Source: Actinomycetes bacterium (GTDB lineage: Bacteria; Actinomycetota; Acidimicrobiia; Acidimicrobiales; JABEUL01). Taken from it: a DNA stretch of 64,000 bases. A program made the position numbers and the translations under genes. How positions within the stretch are numbered: the stretch's first letter is position 1; each line of letters begins with the position of its first letter. The notes beneath the pieces are model-generated. The model saw nothing but the letters and a program-made list of their open reading frames with translations, searched no databases and was not told the DNA's origin. The stretch is from assembly GCA_021852345.1 (NCBI GenBank), contig JAJZNL010000001.1, positions 1 through 64,000 of the forward strand. Reading direction: 5' to 3'. Below, piece after piece: positions 47,117 to 58,608 of the stretch.

Positions 47117-48223
47117 ATGAAGTTTAGTGTGGAAAAAGATCACTTACTTAAACATATAAATATCGTAATTAGAGCAACTCAATCGAAAATGTCTTCTGGT
47201 GGAATTAGATCTTCTATTAAATTAAGTCTCGTTTCTAATCAACTAACTTTGGTAGCTTCTGATCTAGATATATCTATAGAGACAGAAATTAGCGTAAACG
47301 GAAATGAAGACGGAACGGTGGTCGTACCTGGGAAAGTAATTCAAGATTTGGTTCGATCGTTTAAATCTGGGTCTATTACGTTTTATAGTGACAACGATAA
47401 TCTTTATATAATAAACGATACAGTTAAATTTGAAATTAAGGTATTTTCAAGCGATACCTTTATACCAATTCAACAAGTAATAGGCGAGCCAACCAAAGTG
47501 TCGTCTCTAGAGTTAACAAAAGCTATCTCTCAAGTTAGTAGAGCCGCCTCAAATGATGAAATAAGACCAGTACTAACAGGGGTTCTTATGGCTTTTGGGG
47601 ATAAAAATCTTCGATTGGTAGCTACAGATTCATACCGTCTTGCAATTAGAGACATTGATATAAACGATTCAAATTTAAATGGGACAAATATTCTTGTTCC
47701 AGCTAAAGCTCTAACTGAATTAGAAAAAATTCTAACTACACTGTCAGATCAAAACGAAATTGAAACTGTTGCAGATGAAGGTCACGCTAAATTTATAATT
47801 GGTACTACTAAAATAACCACTCAATTAATTAATGAAACATTTCCTCTTTATGAAAAGTTAATTCCAGATGAAATTAACCAAAAAATTGTTGTCAATAAAG
47901 ACAATTTTGCGGATTCAATCAAAAGAATGCGTTTATTTGTTAAAAATGTTAAGTCTTCCATACAAATTTCAAGTTCGGAAAACGGAATTAAACTCTCGGC
48001 GTCTTCATTTGACTTTGGAAACGGAGAAGAGGTAATAGATGCTGATACAAATGGCGACGAACTTGAAATCTCTTTTAATCCAAGTTACTTACTGGACGGA
48101 GTTGAAACAATTGATGACGATGAAACAGAAATTCTTATTGTTAACTCAAAAAAACCAGCTTTAATTAAATCTGTAGATTCCGATAAGTTTAAATACATCT
48201 TGATGCCAATTACAGTTTCGTAA
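47117..48223 (+). CDS. dnaN: DNA polymerase III beta clamp
   Basis: Product is 368 aa. Three clamp folds; recognisable are MKFSVEKDHLLKHINIVIRA, VVVPGKVIQDLVRS, RPVLTGVLMAF, LVATDSYRLAIRD and the end YILMPITVS. GAAAGGA precedes ATG. Confidence 0.96.
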   Translation: MKFSVEKDHLLKHINIVIRATQSKMSSGGIRSSIKLSLVSNQLTLVASDLDISIETEISVNGNEDGTVVVPGKVIQDLVRSFKSGSITFYSDNDNLYIINDTVKFEIKVFSSDTFIPIQQVIGEPTKVSSLELTKAISQVSRAASNDEIRPVLTGVLMAFGDKNLRLVATDSYRLAIRDIDINDSNLNGTNILVPAKALTELEKILTTLSDQNEIETVADEGHAKFIIGTTKITTQLINETFPLYEKLIPDEINQKIVVNKDNFADSIKRMRLFVKNVKSSIQISSSENGIKLSASSFDFGNGEEVIDADTNGDELEISFNPSYLLDGVETIDDDETEILIVNSKKPALIKSVDSDKFKYILMPITVS

Positions 48224-48259
48224 ACTTTGTTGTTTATGGTTTTAAACTGTTTTTAAATA

Positions 48260-49333
48260 GTGTTTGTACAATCAACGGAAACGAAAAATTTACGCGGTCT
48301 CCAAAATGGAATCTATGAATTTACCGACGGCGGAATAAATTTAATATTAGGGAAAAACGGATCCGGAAAAACAAGCATATTAGAAGCTGTTTATCTGACT
48401 AACAGTGGAGAAAGTTTTAGAACGCAAAAAAAATTAAATTTAATTAAAACCGGAGAAGAATTTTCAGTTCTCACCACTGTTTTTAATATATTTAATTCAA
48501 ACATAACCGTTTCGGCATTAATTAAAAACATTACTCACTATACTGTAAACAATAAAAACGTAGGATCTGTTTTAAATACTAAAACCAGCAAAGATGAATT
48601 TAGATGTTTGTTATTTACCCCCGATGATATTCAAGCTATATCAGGAGCCCCGGCATTGCGCCGCGATATGTTTGACAGATATATTGGCGCTTTAGACAAC
48701 AGATACTTTAAAATAATTTCTGAATACAACAAGGTATTAAAACAGAGAAATGCACTGTTAAAATCCAACGATAAACACACATCAAACAATGCCTCGGTCT
48801 TAGGGGACAAAGATATAACATTTAATATTTGGAATCTGAAGTTAACAGAGTTTGGAAATCAAATTATAGAATATCGCGATAAATTTGTTATGAAAATTAA
48901 TGAAATTGCGCAAACCTATTATAACTATATCTCCCAAGAAGACAATAAAATCTCAATTTACTATAAACCCAATACAGCAGTACTTGAAATTGAAAAATTA
49001 AACTCAGGGTTAGAAAAAGAAAAGATAGCTCAAACCACACTATTTGGACCCCACAGAGATGACTATGAGATCTACCTTCAATCTCAACTTTCAAGATATC
49101 AACTTTCAAGAGGTGAACAACGGACCACAGGACTGTCTCTATTGTTTGCTACCCACCAACTCATTAAAAATAATTTAGGGTATAATCCTGTATTACTGTT
49201 GGATGATATAGCCTCAGAACTTGATTCCACAAGAGTTAAGTATCTAATGGAACATATTCCAATAGGTCAGGCGATTCTAACCACAACTGAAAAAATAAGT
49301 TCTACTAATATCTCTAAAATTATAAATTTATAA
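48260..49333 (+). CDS. recF: DNA repair ATPase RecF
   Basis: Product is 357 aa. Walker A LILGKNGSGKTSILEA, signature LSRGEQRTTGLSLLFA and Walker B PVLLLDDIASELD of the SMC-like RecF family. It loads RecA at gaps. GTG start without a clear ribosome site. Confidence 0.94.
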   Translation: MFVQSTETKNLRGLQNGIYEFTDGGINLILGKNGSGKTSILEAVYLTNSGESFRTQKKLNLIKTGEEFSVLTTVFNIFNSNITVSALIKNITHYTVNNKNVGSVLNTKTSKDEFRCLLFTPDDIQAISGAPALRRDMFDRYIGALDNRYFKIISEYNKVLKQRNALLKSNDKHTSNNASVLGDKDITFNIWNLKLTEFGNQIIEYRDKFVMKINEIAQTYYNYISQEDNKISIYYKPNTAVLEIEKLNSGLEKEKIAQTTLFGPHRDDYEIYLQSQLSRYQLSRGEQRTTGLSLLFATHQLIKNNLGYNPVLLLDDIASELDSTRVKYLMEHIPIGQAILTTTEKISSTNISKIINL

Positions 49334-49340
49334 AAGTTTG

Positions 49341-49640
49341 ATGCCAGAAAATTTTAAAAATATTTCTCAAGGATTAAATGATGCCGTTAAATACCTTGGA
49401 TTACCAAGTTCGGGGGCTTTAACGGAGGTTTTTAATAAATGGCCAGATATTGTTGGAGAAAAAATAGCAAAATTTTGTCAACCAAGTGAATTTAAAGACG
49501 GCATTTTGCTTTTAAAATGCAGGGATTATACCTGGTATTCACAGTTTAAATACTATAAAAAACCAATTGAAAAATCACTTCAAAACAGACTGCAACTATC
49601 TAAACCCATCGAGGTTCAAATTGTCATAACAAAAGAATAA
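49341..49640 (+). CDS. dciA: DciA-like (DUF721) helicase-loading protein
   Basis: Product is 99 aa with WPDIVGEKIAKFCQP and GILLLKCRDYTWYSQFKYYK, the DUF721/DciA pattern. DciA proteins help load DnaB in bacteria lacking DnaC/DnaI; the mycobacterial homologue is Rv0004, in the same position between recF and gyrB. A TTG three bases earlier is an alternative start. Confidence 0.85.
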   Translation: MPENFKNISQGLNDAVKYLGLPSSGALTEVFNKWPDIVGEKIAKFCQPSEFKDGILLLKCRDYTWYSQFKYYKKPIEKSLQNRLQLSKPIEVQIVITKE

Positions 49641-49750
49641 TTAAATAAAAAGGTGGGTTTTAAACTGTTAAAATATAATATGAAGCATTCAATACAACGT
49701 ATTTTAATGTGTTTTAATCCGTTCGCCTTATCGTTTTTTATAATACTTAA

Positions 49751-51727
<1,977 letters not shown>

Positions 51728-51741
51728 CAGCCGGAGTTTAA

Positions 51742-54195
51742 GTGCCAGACGATATAGACATCACTGAAGAAAATAACATTATTGTTGAGCCGATTGAGAT
51801 TCAAGAAGAGATGGAACGTTCCTTTTTGGAGTACTCCATGTCAGTTATTGTTTCAAGAGCTCTCCCAGATGCTCGCGATGGCCTTAAACCTGTGCATCGT
51901 AGAATACTGTTTGACATGTATGATTTAGGTATTTTGCCCGACAGACCCTATGTAAAATGCTCTAGGGTTGTCGGTGACGTTATGGGTAGATTCCACCCAC
52001 ACGGCGATAGCGCAATATATGAGGCTCTAGCCAGAATGGTTCAAGACTTCTCGTTAAGACATCCTTTAATCGACGGTCACGGCAGTTTTGGATCGACTTC
52101 ACCCGAAGACGGTCCTGCCGCAATGCGATACACTGAATGCCGACTTCATTCGATTGCTCTGAATATGCTTGAGGGAATCGATGAAGATACCGTAGGGGTG
52201 GTGTCTAACTATGACGGTTCGGAAACAGAGCCTCAAGTTTTACCCGGTCGATTTCCGAATTTACTTGTAAATGGTTCTCAGGGTATTGCAGTGGGTATGG
52301 CTACGAATATTCCACCACATAATTTGAGTGAAGTAATTGATGCGACACTGCATTTAATCGATAACCCCGAGGCCACCCCTGATGATTTGATGAAGTTCGT
52401 GTTGGCTCCCGATTTTCCAACTGGAGCATTAATACTGGGCAGAGCTGGAGCCATTGACGCCTATAGAGTTGGTAGAGGCTCCATTAAAATGAGAGCTGTT
52501 GCTGAAATAGTTCAAACCAAGTCTTCACATCAAATAGTTGTATCGGAATTTCCATACCAGACATCGCCAGAGGTAGTTGAAAAACGCATAGCCGAACTTA
52601 TCAAAAACGAAGAGTTGGATGGTATCTCGGGAATGCAAAATGATTCTGCTGGAAGAAAACCCAAATTAATAATCGATTTAAAGAGGGATGCCAATCCAAA
52701 CGTTGTATTAAACAATCTTTATAAATTAACACCGTTGCAAACAAGCTTTGGGGCCAATATGCTGGCACTGGTAGATGGAGTGCCGAAGGTCTTAAATCTT
52801 TCTGAAATCTTATCGGCATATGTAAGGCATCAGGTTGATGTAGTAACAAGAAGGTCTCAATACCGGTTAAATAAAGCTCAAGCAAGACTTCATATTGTCG
52901 AAGGACTCTTAAAAGCTATCGATATATTAGATGATGTAATTGCGTTGATAAGAGCTTCGGATGATCGAGCGGCGGCAAGAGCCGGGTTGTGTTCAGAGCC
53001 GTTTTCGTTTTCCGAAGAACAAGCAAATCATATATTAGATATGACGTTGGGAAGACTGACAAGGTTAGGGCGCACTGAACTCCAAGAAGAGGCGCAAAAA
53101 CTAGCCTTAACAATTGCTGAACTTCAAGCAATTTTAGGTGATCCAATTCTTTTGAGACGCGTAATATCCGAAGAGTTGTCAAAAATAAAAGAAAAATTCG
53201 GCCAACCAAGGCGTTCTAGAATAATCTTAGATTCAGGTGACATGAGCGTTGAAGATTTGATAGATGATCAAGAGGTTGTAGTTACTCTAACCCAAGCCGG
53301 ATATGTTAAAGCGGTGGATGCAAATTCTTTTAAGATTCAAAATCGAGGAGGCAGGGGTATCCAGGGTACAAAACTCAAACAAGAAGATCTGGTAAGTCAG
53401 CTGCTTTTTACGACAACACATTCGTATCTTTTATTTTTTTCAAATAAAGGAAAGGTATATAGGATTAGGGCGCATGAAATCCCTATTAAAGAGAGACAAG
53501 CAAGAGGCACTCCAATAGTAAACCTTCTTCCGCTTGAATCTGACGAAACCATTCAGGCAATAGTGGATACCAAAGACTTCTCTTCAAAACCATATCTGCT
53601 TTTTGCCACTAAATTCGGTCAGATTAAAAAAACGGCATTTGCAGAATATGATAAATCCAGAAGGGAAGGATTTATCGCAATTACCCTTAAAGATTCGGAC
53701 GAATTGGTTAGAGTGTTACCCACAACTGGCAGCAGCGATATATTTTGTGTATCTGCTAAAGGTATGGCCATAAGATTCGACGAGTCAGATGTCAGACCAA
53801 TTGGCAGATCTGGCAGTGGTGTTCGCGGAATGAAGCTCAAAAACGATGACTATTTAGTCTCTTGCGACATTGCCGACGAAAACATGGATTTGTTGATGAT
53901 TACCGATATGGGTTTCGGCAAACGAACAAAGCTTGATAAATTTACGAAACAGACCAGAGGTGGTATGGGTGTTAAAGGAATTAAGTTAACTGCCACCCGA
54001 GGTAAGGTAGTGGCTGCTTTCATGGCAGGTATAAATCATGAATTACTCATGATATCTTCTGGCGGCGTCACCATAAAAATGCAGGTTCGCGATATAAATG
54101 CACAAGGAAGAGTGGCAACTGGTGTGAAGGTTATGAATTTAGATTCAGAGCAATCCGTTGCCGCCGCAGAGCTTGTAGAACATTTAAATCAGTAA
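51742..54195 (+). CDS. gyrA: DNA gyrase subunit A
   Basis: Product is 817 aa. Catalytic Tyr in AAMRYTECRL, quinolone region GRFHPHGDSAIYEALARM with the usual Ser and a Glu at the acidic position, and a C-terminal wrapping domain with the GyrA box QNRGGRG and further RGGMG-type repeats. GTG start after CCGGAG. Confidence 0.97.
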   Translation: MPDDIDITEENNIIVEPIEIQEEMERSFLEYSMSVIVSRALPDARDGLKPVHRRILFDMYDLGILPDRPYVKCSRVVGDVMGRFHPHGDSAIYEALARMVQDFSLRHPLIDGHGSFGSTSPEDGPAAMRYTECRLHSIALNMLEGIDEDTVGVVSNYDGSETEPQVLPGRFPNLLVNGSQGIAVGMATNIPPHNLSEVIDATLHLIDNPEATPDDLMKFVLAPDFPTGALILGRAGAIDAYRVGRGSIKMRAVAEIVQTKSSHQIVVSEFPYQTSPEVVEKRIAELIKNEELDGISGMQNDSAGRKPKLIIDLKRDANPNVVLNNLYKLTPLQTSFGANMLALVDGVPKVLNLSEILSAYVRHQVDVVTRRSQYRLNKAQARLHIVEGLLKAIDILDDVIALIRASDDRAAARAGLCSEPFSFSEEQANHILDMTLGRLTRLGRTELQEEAQKLALTIAELQAILGDPILLRRVISEELSKIKEKFGQPRRSRIILDSGDMSVEDLIDDQEVVVTLTQAGYVKAVDANSFKIQNRGGRGIQGTKLKQEDLVSQLLFTTTHSYLLFFSNKGKVYRIRAHEIPIKERQARGTPIVNLLPLESDETIQAIVDTKDFSSKPYLLFATKFGQIKKTAFAEYDKSRREGFIAITLKDSDELVRVLPTTGSSDIFCVSAKGMAIRFDESDVRPIGRSGSGVRGMKLKNDDYLVSCDIADENMDLLMITDMGFGKRTKLDKFTKQTRGGMGVKGIKLTATRGKVVAAFMAGINHELLMISSGGVTIKMQVRDINAQGRVATGVKVMNLDSEQSVAAAELVEHLNQ

Positions 54196-54283
54196 TCGAA
54201 GTTTATAGTAAAATATCTTTTTTGAGTGTTATACACGCACACCGTATTAAACAGTGGATTAAATATAGTGTTTAAAAAAACAT

Positions 54284-54360
54284 GGGGCTATAGCTCAGTT
54301 GGTTAGAGCGCAGCACTGATAATGCTGAGGTCACTGGTTCGAGTCCAGTTAGCCCCACCA
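54284..54360 (+). tRNA. tRNA-Ile (GAT)
   Basis: 77 bases with acceptor GGGGCTA/TAGCCCC, D-arm AGCTCAGTTGGTTAGAGC, anticodon loop CTGATAA, T-arm CTGGTTCGAGTCCAG and an encoded CCA end. It follows gyrA, as in many actinobacteria; the tRNA-Ala that often comes next is not in the following 434 bases. Confidence 0.97.
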
Positions 54361-54794
54361 AAAAATGACTTTTAAGACAAAACTAAAATCCAGCTGCCAT
54401 TTGTTAATGATTTTGAGTTCGTTCTTAGTCGTTGAAATATTAAGTAGTGCTTTTACAGTCTAAAAACTTCTGGGGCTTACATATTTAGATACCAAAGTTA
54501 TTAAGGACCGTCATAGGTTAGCAGCTTTAAAGCGTTTATTGACGAAATTAAAATAATCAGAAGCGGAGGAAAACCAAACTTGTCTTTCCTTTGTTTCTAG
54601 TATCAAAAACTCACCTTCATATCATCTGTCATTATAGGTGAATACACATCAACATAATTGATAAATGTGTGAAAAGAAAAGGCAACGGAGCAGGCTGTAT
54701 TATGATCAGTGACTTGAGGAAAATTATTTTTCAAAAATAGGTCAGTACGGCTAACCTATAGGCCTGATTTTAGGTTAAGTTCTAATAATCCTTT
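54361..54794. other. Intergenic, nothing clear
   Basis: 434 bases after tRNA-Ile. A weak inverted repeat AACCTA/TAGGTT near 54750-54775 could terminate the lectin gene; no gene or RNA recognised. Confidence 0.45.
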
Positions 54795-57707
54795 TCAATT
54801 GACGGTGGTATAGTTGGACCAAATGGGGAATCTTTGAGCGTTATATTCCACCAAGTTCCCGTTTGACTGAAGAGTTAGATAGCTACCCGCGTTACCTGAA
54901 GTGTTGGTCTGCCATATCGGAGACCCTCCAGAAGAATTAATAACCAAGTTCCCGTTTGACTGAAGAGTTAGATAGTCTCCAGCGTTACCTGAAGTGTTGG
55001 TCTGCCATATCGGAGTGCCCTGAGCATTATATTCCACCAAGTTCCCGTTGGTTTCAAGTACAAGAGAGTAGTAGGGAGTCTTAAGAGATTGTCCGATCTG
55101 CATTGTGAATCCAGATGTCAGATTAAATCCGTATGTTGCGGCATCGTTAGTCCAAATAGGAAATCCTTGAGCGTTATATTCTACTAAGTTCCCGTTTGAC
55201 TGAAGCGAAATATAATCACCCGCATTACCTGAAGTGTTGGTTTGCCATATCGGAGACCCTTGAGCGTTATATTCTACTAAGTTCCCGTTTGACTGAAGAG
55301 TTAGATAGCTACCCGCGTTACCTGAAGTGTTGGTCTGCCAAATAGCTGTTCCTTGAGCGTTATATTCTACTAAGTTCCCGTTGGTTTCAAGTACAAGAGA
55401 GTAGTAGGGAGTCTTAAGAGATTGTCCGATCTGCATTGTGAATCCAGATGTCAGATTAAATCCGTATGTTGCGGCATCGTTAGTCCAAATAGGAAATCCT
55501 TGAGCGTTATATTCTACTAAGTTCCCGTTTGACTGAAGCGAAATATAATCACCCGCATTACCTGAAGTGTTGGTTTGCCATATCGGAGTGCCCGTAGTCG
55601 AAAAGATGACCAAATTACCATCAGTCTGAAGAGTCAGATAGTCTCCGGTGTTACCGTTTGTACTGGTTTGCCAAACTGGAGCTCCTTGAGCGTTGAATTC
55701 CACCAAATTACCGTCGGATTGGAGAACCAAACTGTAACTCGGAGTGTTCAAAGATTGTCCGTTTTGGATAGTAACCCCCGGCAAAAGTCCAAATCCGTTA
55801 GTGCTTGCATTGTTGGTCCAAATAGGTGATCCTTGAGCATTATATTCCACCAAATTACCGTCGGATTGGAGAACCAAATAGTCGCCGGCATTGTTGGTAG
55901 TGCTAGTCTGCCATATCGGGGTGCCCGCTGATGAAAACATAACCAAATTACCGTCGGACTGAAGAGTCAGATAGTCTCCAGCATTACCTGAAGTGTTGGT
56001 CTGCCAAATAGCTGTTCCCTGAGAATTATATTCCACCAAATTACCGTTTGACTGAAAAACAACACTGTAGTTTCTTGTTACTGGTTGCAAAGACTGCCCC
56101 ATTGAAAACAACTTGCTTCCAGTAGTTAAAGTATTCATAACTCTGTCCAGATAGTTAGGATTGGCCGTAGTTCCAGTCTGCCATAGAGGAGAGCCCGTAG
56201 CCGAAAAGATGACTAAATTACCGTCAGTCTGAAGAGTCAGATAGTCACCTGTATTACCGTTTGTACTGGTTTGCCATAGAGGAGTATTTTGAGCGCTATA
56301 TTCCACTAAATTACCGTCAGCCTGAAGAGTCAGATAGTCACCTGGAGCCGTATTTATACCGTTTGACCATTGAGCCTGACCTCCCCCGTATAAAATCAAA
56401 TCGCCGTTATTCTGTAATGTTAAGACGCTGTCAGTATCAGGGGAAAGTAGGTATTGTGAGCCATAGAGCGTTTGTCCCGGGTCTAAAGTCGTATTGTTAT
56501 AATTTGTAGGTTTAACCGGTTTGACTACGTTAATGGTTATATTGAATCCAGGGTCGTTTAACCAAGTTGTGTTGCTGTTTACCAAATTGAAATATTCATC
56601 GTAGGTTCCCGGTGTATATGGTGCAGTCAACATAAATTCAAAAGAGGCGTTGGCACCCGGAGAAGCCGAAGATTGGGACATATTGGCAGGACGTGTCGGT
56701 GAAATCCATGTGTTGTTAGAGAATTGACTTGCCCTGTTGTCAGGATTTGAAGTACCTACCTGCATTGATGACTGCTGCCAAGTATTGGTACCTACGTTTC
56801 TACCAGTCAAAGTGACGTAAAAATTACTTCCGGGGGAGGCGGTGGCGGTGCCCGTAAGAGGATAGCTGCAACTTGGGTTTGAACATACCTGTGAACCTTC
56901 ATAAACCCACTCATAGGGAGTAGAAGCCAATGTGGTGCCGAACCACAACTGAAAGTAGTATACGAAGTTGTAACTTCCCGAATACCCAGTTAGGCTGTAT
57001 GGTCCGACGTAAGGGGTGTAGCAGTAAAGCGCTGCTGTAGCAGCATTTGCGATTGTAATTGTTTCGGGAGTCCCACCTTGATCATAAAACGTAACTGTAT
57101 TACCAGGATACAGACCTGCCGAATAAAACGTGGGGCTGGGCTGTGAACATAAATATTGTGATGGTGAATACCCCCAAAAACTGATTCCTTGAGCCAAGTC
57201 GATATTTGCTCTAAATTGCCATGTGGCATTATCTACTTGACTAAAAAAACCCACATAAGCGGTGCAGGATGCGTAACCCATTGCACAGTTAAGTTGAGAC
57301 GAAGTGGGAGTAGGGTCGGTAATCAAAGATTGCTCTTTTTGCATGGTTGCTATGATGTCTCGGGGGTTTATGCTGTATGCCTGCGATGCGTCATATATTG
57401 CCTGGGCAGCAGAAATTACTTGACCGCAATGCGTATAATAGGGAGTCGAAGCCGGAGAGCAGGTTTCAGTCGTGGTATAAGTTGCCAATCCGCTGCCCAC
57501 ATTTTGTAAAAATGTCTGAATGTCGCTTGCTGTCATGGTGGCGTTGTCCAAAAACGTCCCGTTGTCTATCAGATCGTTCGGGTTGTAGTTTGGAACAAAC
57601 GTGTAGCTTGAAGCTTTTGCCGATTCAATTTTTGCCACGTTTAAAACGAAAAAAATCGAACTAAGCAATACTAATGTCAGAAATATCTTAAAGAGTGTTT
57701 TAGTCAT
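54795..57707 (-). CDS. Secreted multi-domain protein with 15 bulb-lectin repeats
   Basis: Product is 970 aa. Signal peptide 1-32. Residues about 40-255 resemble a lysozyme-like/glucosaminidase-type domain (INPRDIIATMQKEQSLI, GYASCTAYVGFF, ANIDLAQG). About 265-397 is an Ig-like domain of the NBR1 type (TGRNVGTNTWQQ...GTYDEYFNLV). From about 402 to the end are B-type (monocot mannose-binding) lectin units with Q-x-[DN]-x-N-x-V-x-Y, 15 counted. Early units mostly keep Asp (QSDGNLVEY), late ones have Asn (QSNGNLVEY). Likely outside the cell, binding mannose-type glycans; antibacterial, adhesive or cell-wall function is open. Confidence 0.85.
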   Translation of the reverse strand: MTKTLFKIFLTLVLLSSIFFVLNVAKIESAKASSYTFVPNYNPNDLIDNGTFLDNATMTASDIQTFLQNVGSGLATYTTTETCSPASTPYYTHCGQVISAAQAIYDASQAYSINPRDIIATMQKEQSLITDPTPTSSQLNCAMGYASCTAYVGFFSQVDNATWQFRANIDLAQGISFWGYSPSQYLCSQPSPTFYSAGLYPGNTVTFYDQGGTPETITIANAATAALYCYTPYVGPYSLTGYSGSYNFVYYFQLWFGTTLASTPYEWVYEGSQVCSNPSCSYPLTGTATASPGSNFYVTLTGRNVGTNTWQQSSMQVGTSNPDNRASQFSNNTWISPTRPANMSQSSASPGANASFEFMLTAPYTPGTYDEYFNLVNSNTTWLNDPGFNITINVVKPVKPTNYNNTTLDPGQTLYGSQYLLSPDTDSVLTLQNNGDLILYGGGQAQWSNGINTAPGDYLTLQADGNLVEYSAQNTPLWQTSTNGNTGDYLTLQTDGNLVIFSATGSPLWQTGTTANPNYLDRVMNTLTTGSKLFSMGQSLQPVTRNYSVVFQSNGNLVEYNSQGTAIWQTNTSGNAGDYLTLQSDGNLVMFSSAGTPIWQTSTTNNAGDYLVLQSDGNLVEYNAQGSPIWTNNASTNGFGLLPGVTIQNGQSLNTPSYSLVLQSDGNLVEFNAQGAPVWQTSTNGNTGDYLTLQTDGNLVIFSTTGTPIWQTNTSGNAGDYISLQSNGNLVEYNAQGFPIWTNDAATYGFNLTSGFTMQIGQSLKTPYYSLVLETNGNLVEYNAQGTAIWQTNTSGNAGSYLTLQSNGNLVEYNAQGSPIWQTNTSGNAGDYISLQSNGNLVEYNAQGFPIWTNDAATYGFNLTSGFTMQIGQSLKTPYYSLVLETNGNLVEYNAQGTPIWQTNTSGNAGDYLTLQSNGNLVINSSGGSPIWQTNTSGNAGSYLTLQSNGNLVEYNAQRFPIWSNYTTVN
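55041..55255. repeat. Exact 215-base repeat in lectin gene, copy 1
   Basis: As read, identical to 55374-55588, offset 333 bases (111 codons). It shows a recent in-frame duplication of a block of lectin units. Confidence 0.85.
55374..55588. repeat. Exact 215-base repeat in lectin gene, copy 2
   Basis: Second copy of 55041-55255; the flanking bases differ on both sides. Confidence 0.85.
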
Positions 57708-57718
57708 AAGTTTATTTG

Positions 57719-58306
57719 TTAAAACTTAATGTTTATATTTATTATATCTTGCTCACTCCCATTTGCGGGGCTGGGATGATATATTTGTAGTACTCCCGTG
57801 GGCGAATGCGCAGTAAATTCAATGGGAGTGTTGAATTTACCGTTAGTTACAGTTAAGGTTCCAGATGCTATTTGGCCTACGGACGAATCTATCAATATAA
57901 AATTTACGGGTGAAATCGAAGACAATCCAACTATGGGTTGACCGCTTAGGAAGTCTGAAGTAGTAGTCGGATACTGAAGCGTTATGACGTCGTTTTGTGA
58001 ATAGTTCCACTGTGACTGCGGTGGGATGGGAATTGAAGTTGTGGTTGAACCGGGTACAAGGGTTGTTGGGGGTAAAGTACCTCCTTGGGATACCCCGTTA
58101 TGGTTGTGCAACCCATAACTTCCCTTTGAGTTTGGCGAATTTGGCACAACTGTCGATGTTGAAGTACTTACCGAAGACGAAACATTGTTATTTGACCTAC
58201 TTAGATATAATAATGCCAACAATATTAAAATAATAACGACTAAAATCACAATTATATACGTTGAGCTCGGAGTTGAATTTTTCCGGTTTGGTTTTTTATT
58301 GGGCAT
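57719..58306 (-). CDS. Membrane-anchored protein with Gmad2-like domain
   Basis: Product is 195 aa. Basic N-terminus, one membrane segment (YIIVILVVIILILLALLYLS), a Ser/Thr/Pro linker, and a C-terminal beta domain of about 95 residues (NDVITLQYP...SGQPIVGLSSI...GQIASGTLTVTNGKFNTPIEF) resembling Gmad2 Ig-like domains. It lies 11 bases upstream of the lectin gene on the same strand, so the two are probably one unit. Domain call is tentative. Confidence 0.6.
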   Translation of the reverse strand: MPNKKPNRKNSTPSSTYIIVILVVIILILLALLYLSRSNNNVSSSVSTSTSTVVPNSPNSKGSYGLHNHNGVSQGGTLPPTTLVPGSTTTSIPIPPQSQWNYSQNDVITLQYPTTTSDFLSGQPIVGLSSISPVNFILIDSSVGQIASGTLTVTNGKFNTPIEFTAHSPTGVLQIYHPSPANGSEQDIININIKF

Positions 58307-58608
58307 ATGTTTAATTTTAATCGCAACATACTACATCTCAAAGGCACGGCCACCTATAAATAGATTAAATCAATAATTTAAATATTTAAAGGTGGTGATA
58401 TAGTTTCAATAGGATTTAATGCACGCTTACAGTTTGCTTGCATAGGTTAACGGTAGAAGAAATTCTAGTTTAAGGTGGATAAAGATTATTTGATGAATAA
58501 TTATTACCTTATTATTTTTATTTTATAAATACTGGTTAAAATGTAGTTTGTTGTTTTCTTGGAACTTTACTTTCACTATTCACTTCAATCCGGCTTTGCC
58601 AATAAAAC
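58307..58608. other. Divergent intergenic, nothing clear
   Basis: 302 AT-rich bases between the divergent Gmad2-like and LPG-synthase-like genes; must hold both promoters. No specific site recognised. Confidence 0.45.

Noticed and set aside
54840..56400. CRISPR-like repeat array
   Set aside because: Repeats are in-frame lectin codons without unique spacers of constant length; no cas genes.
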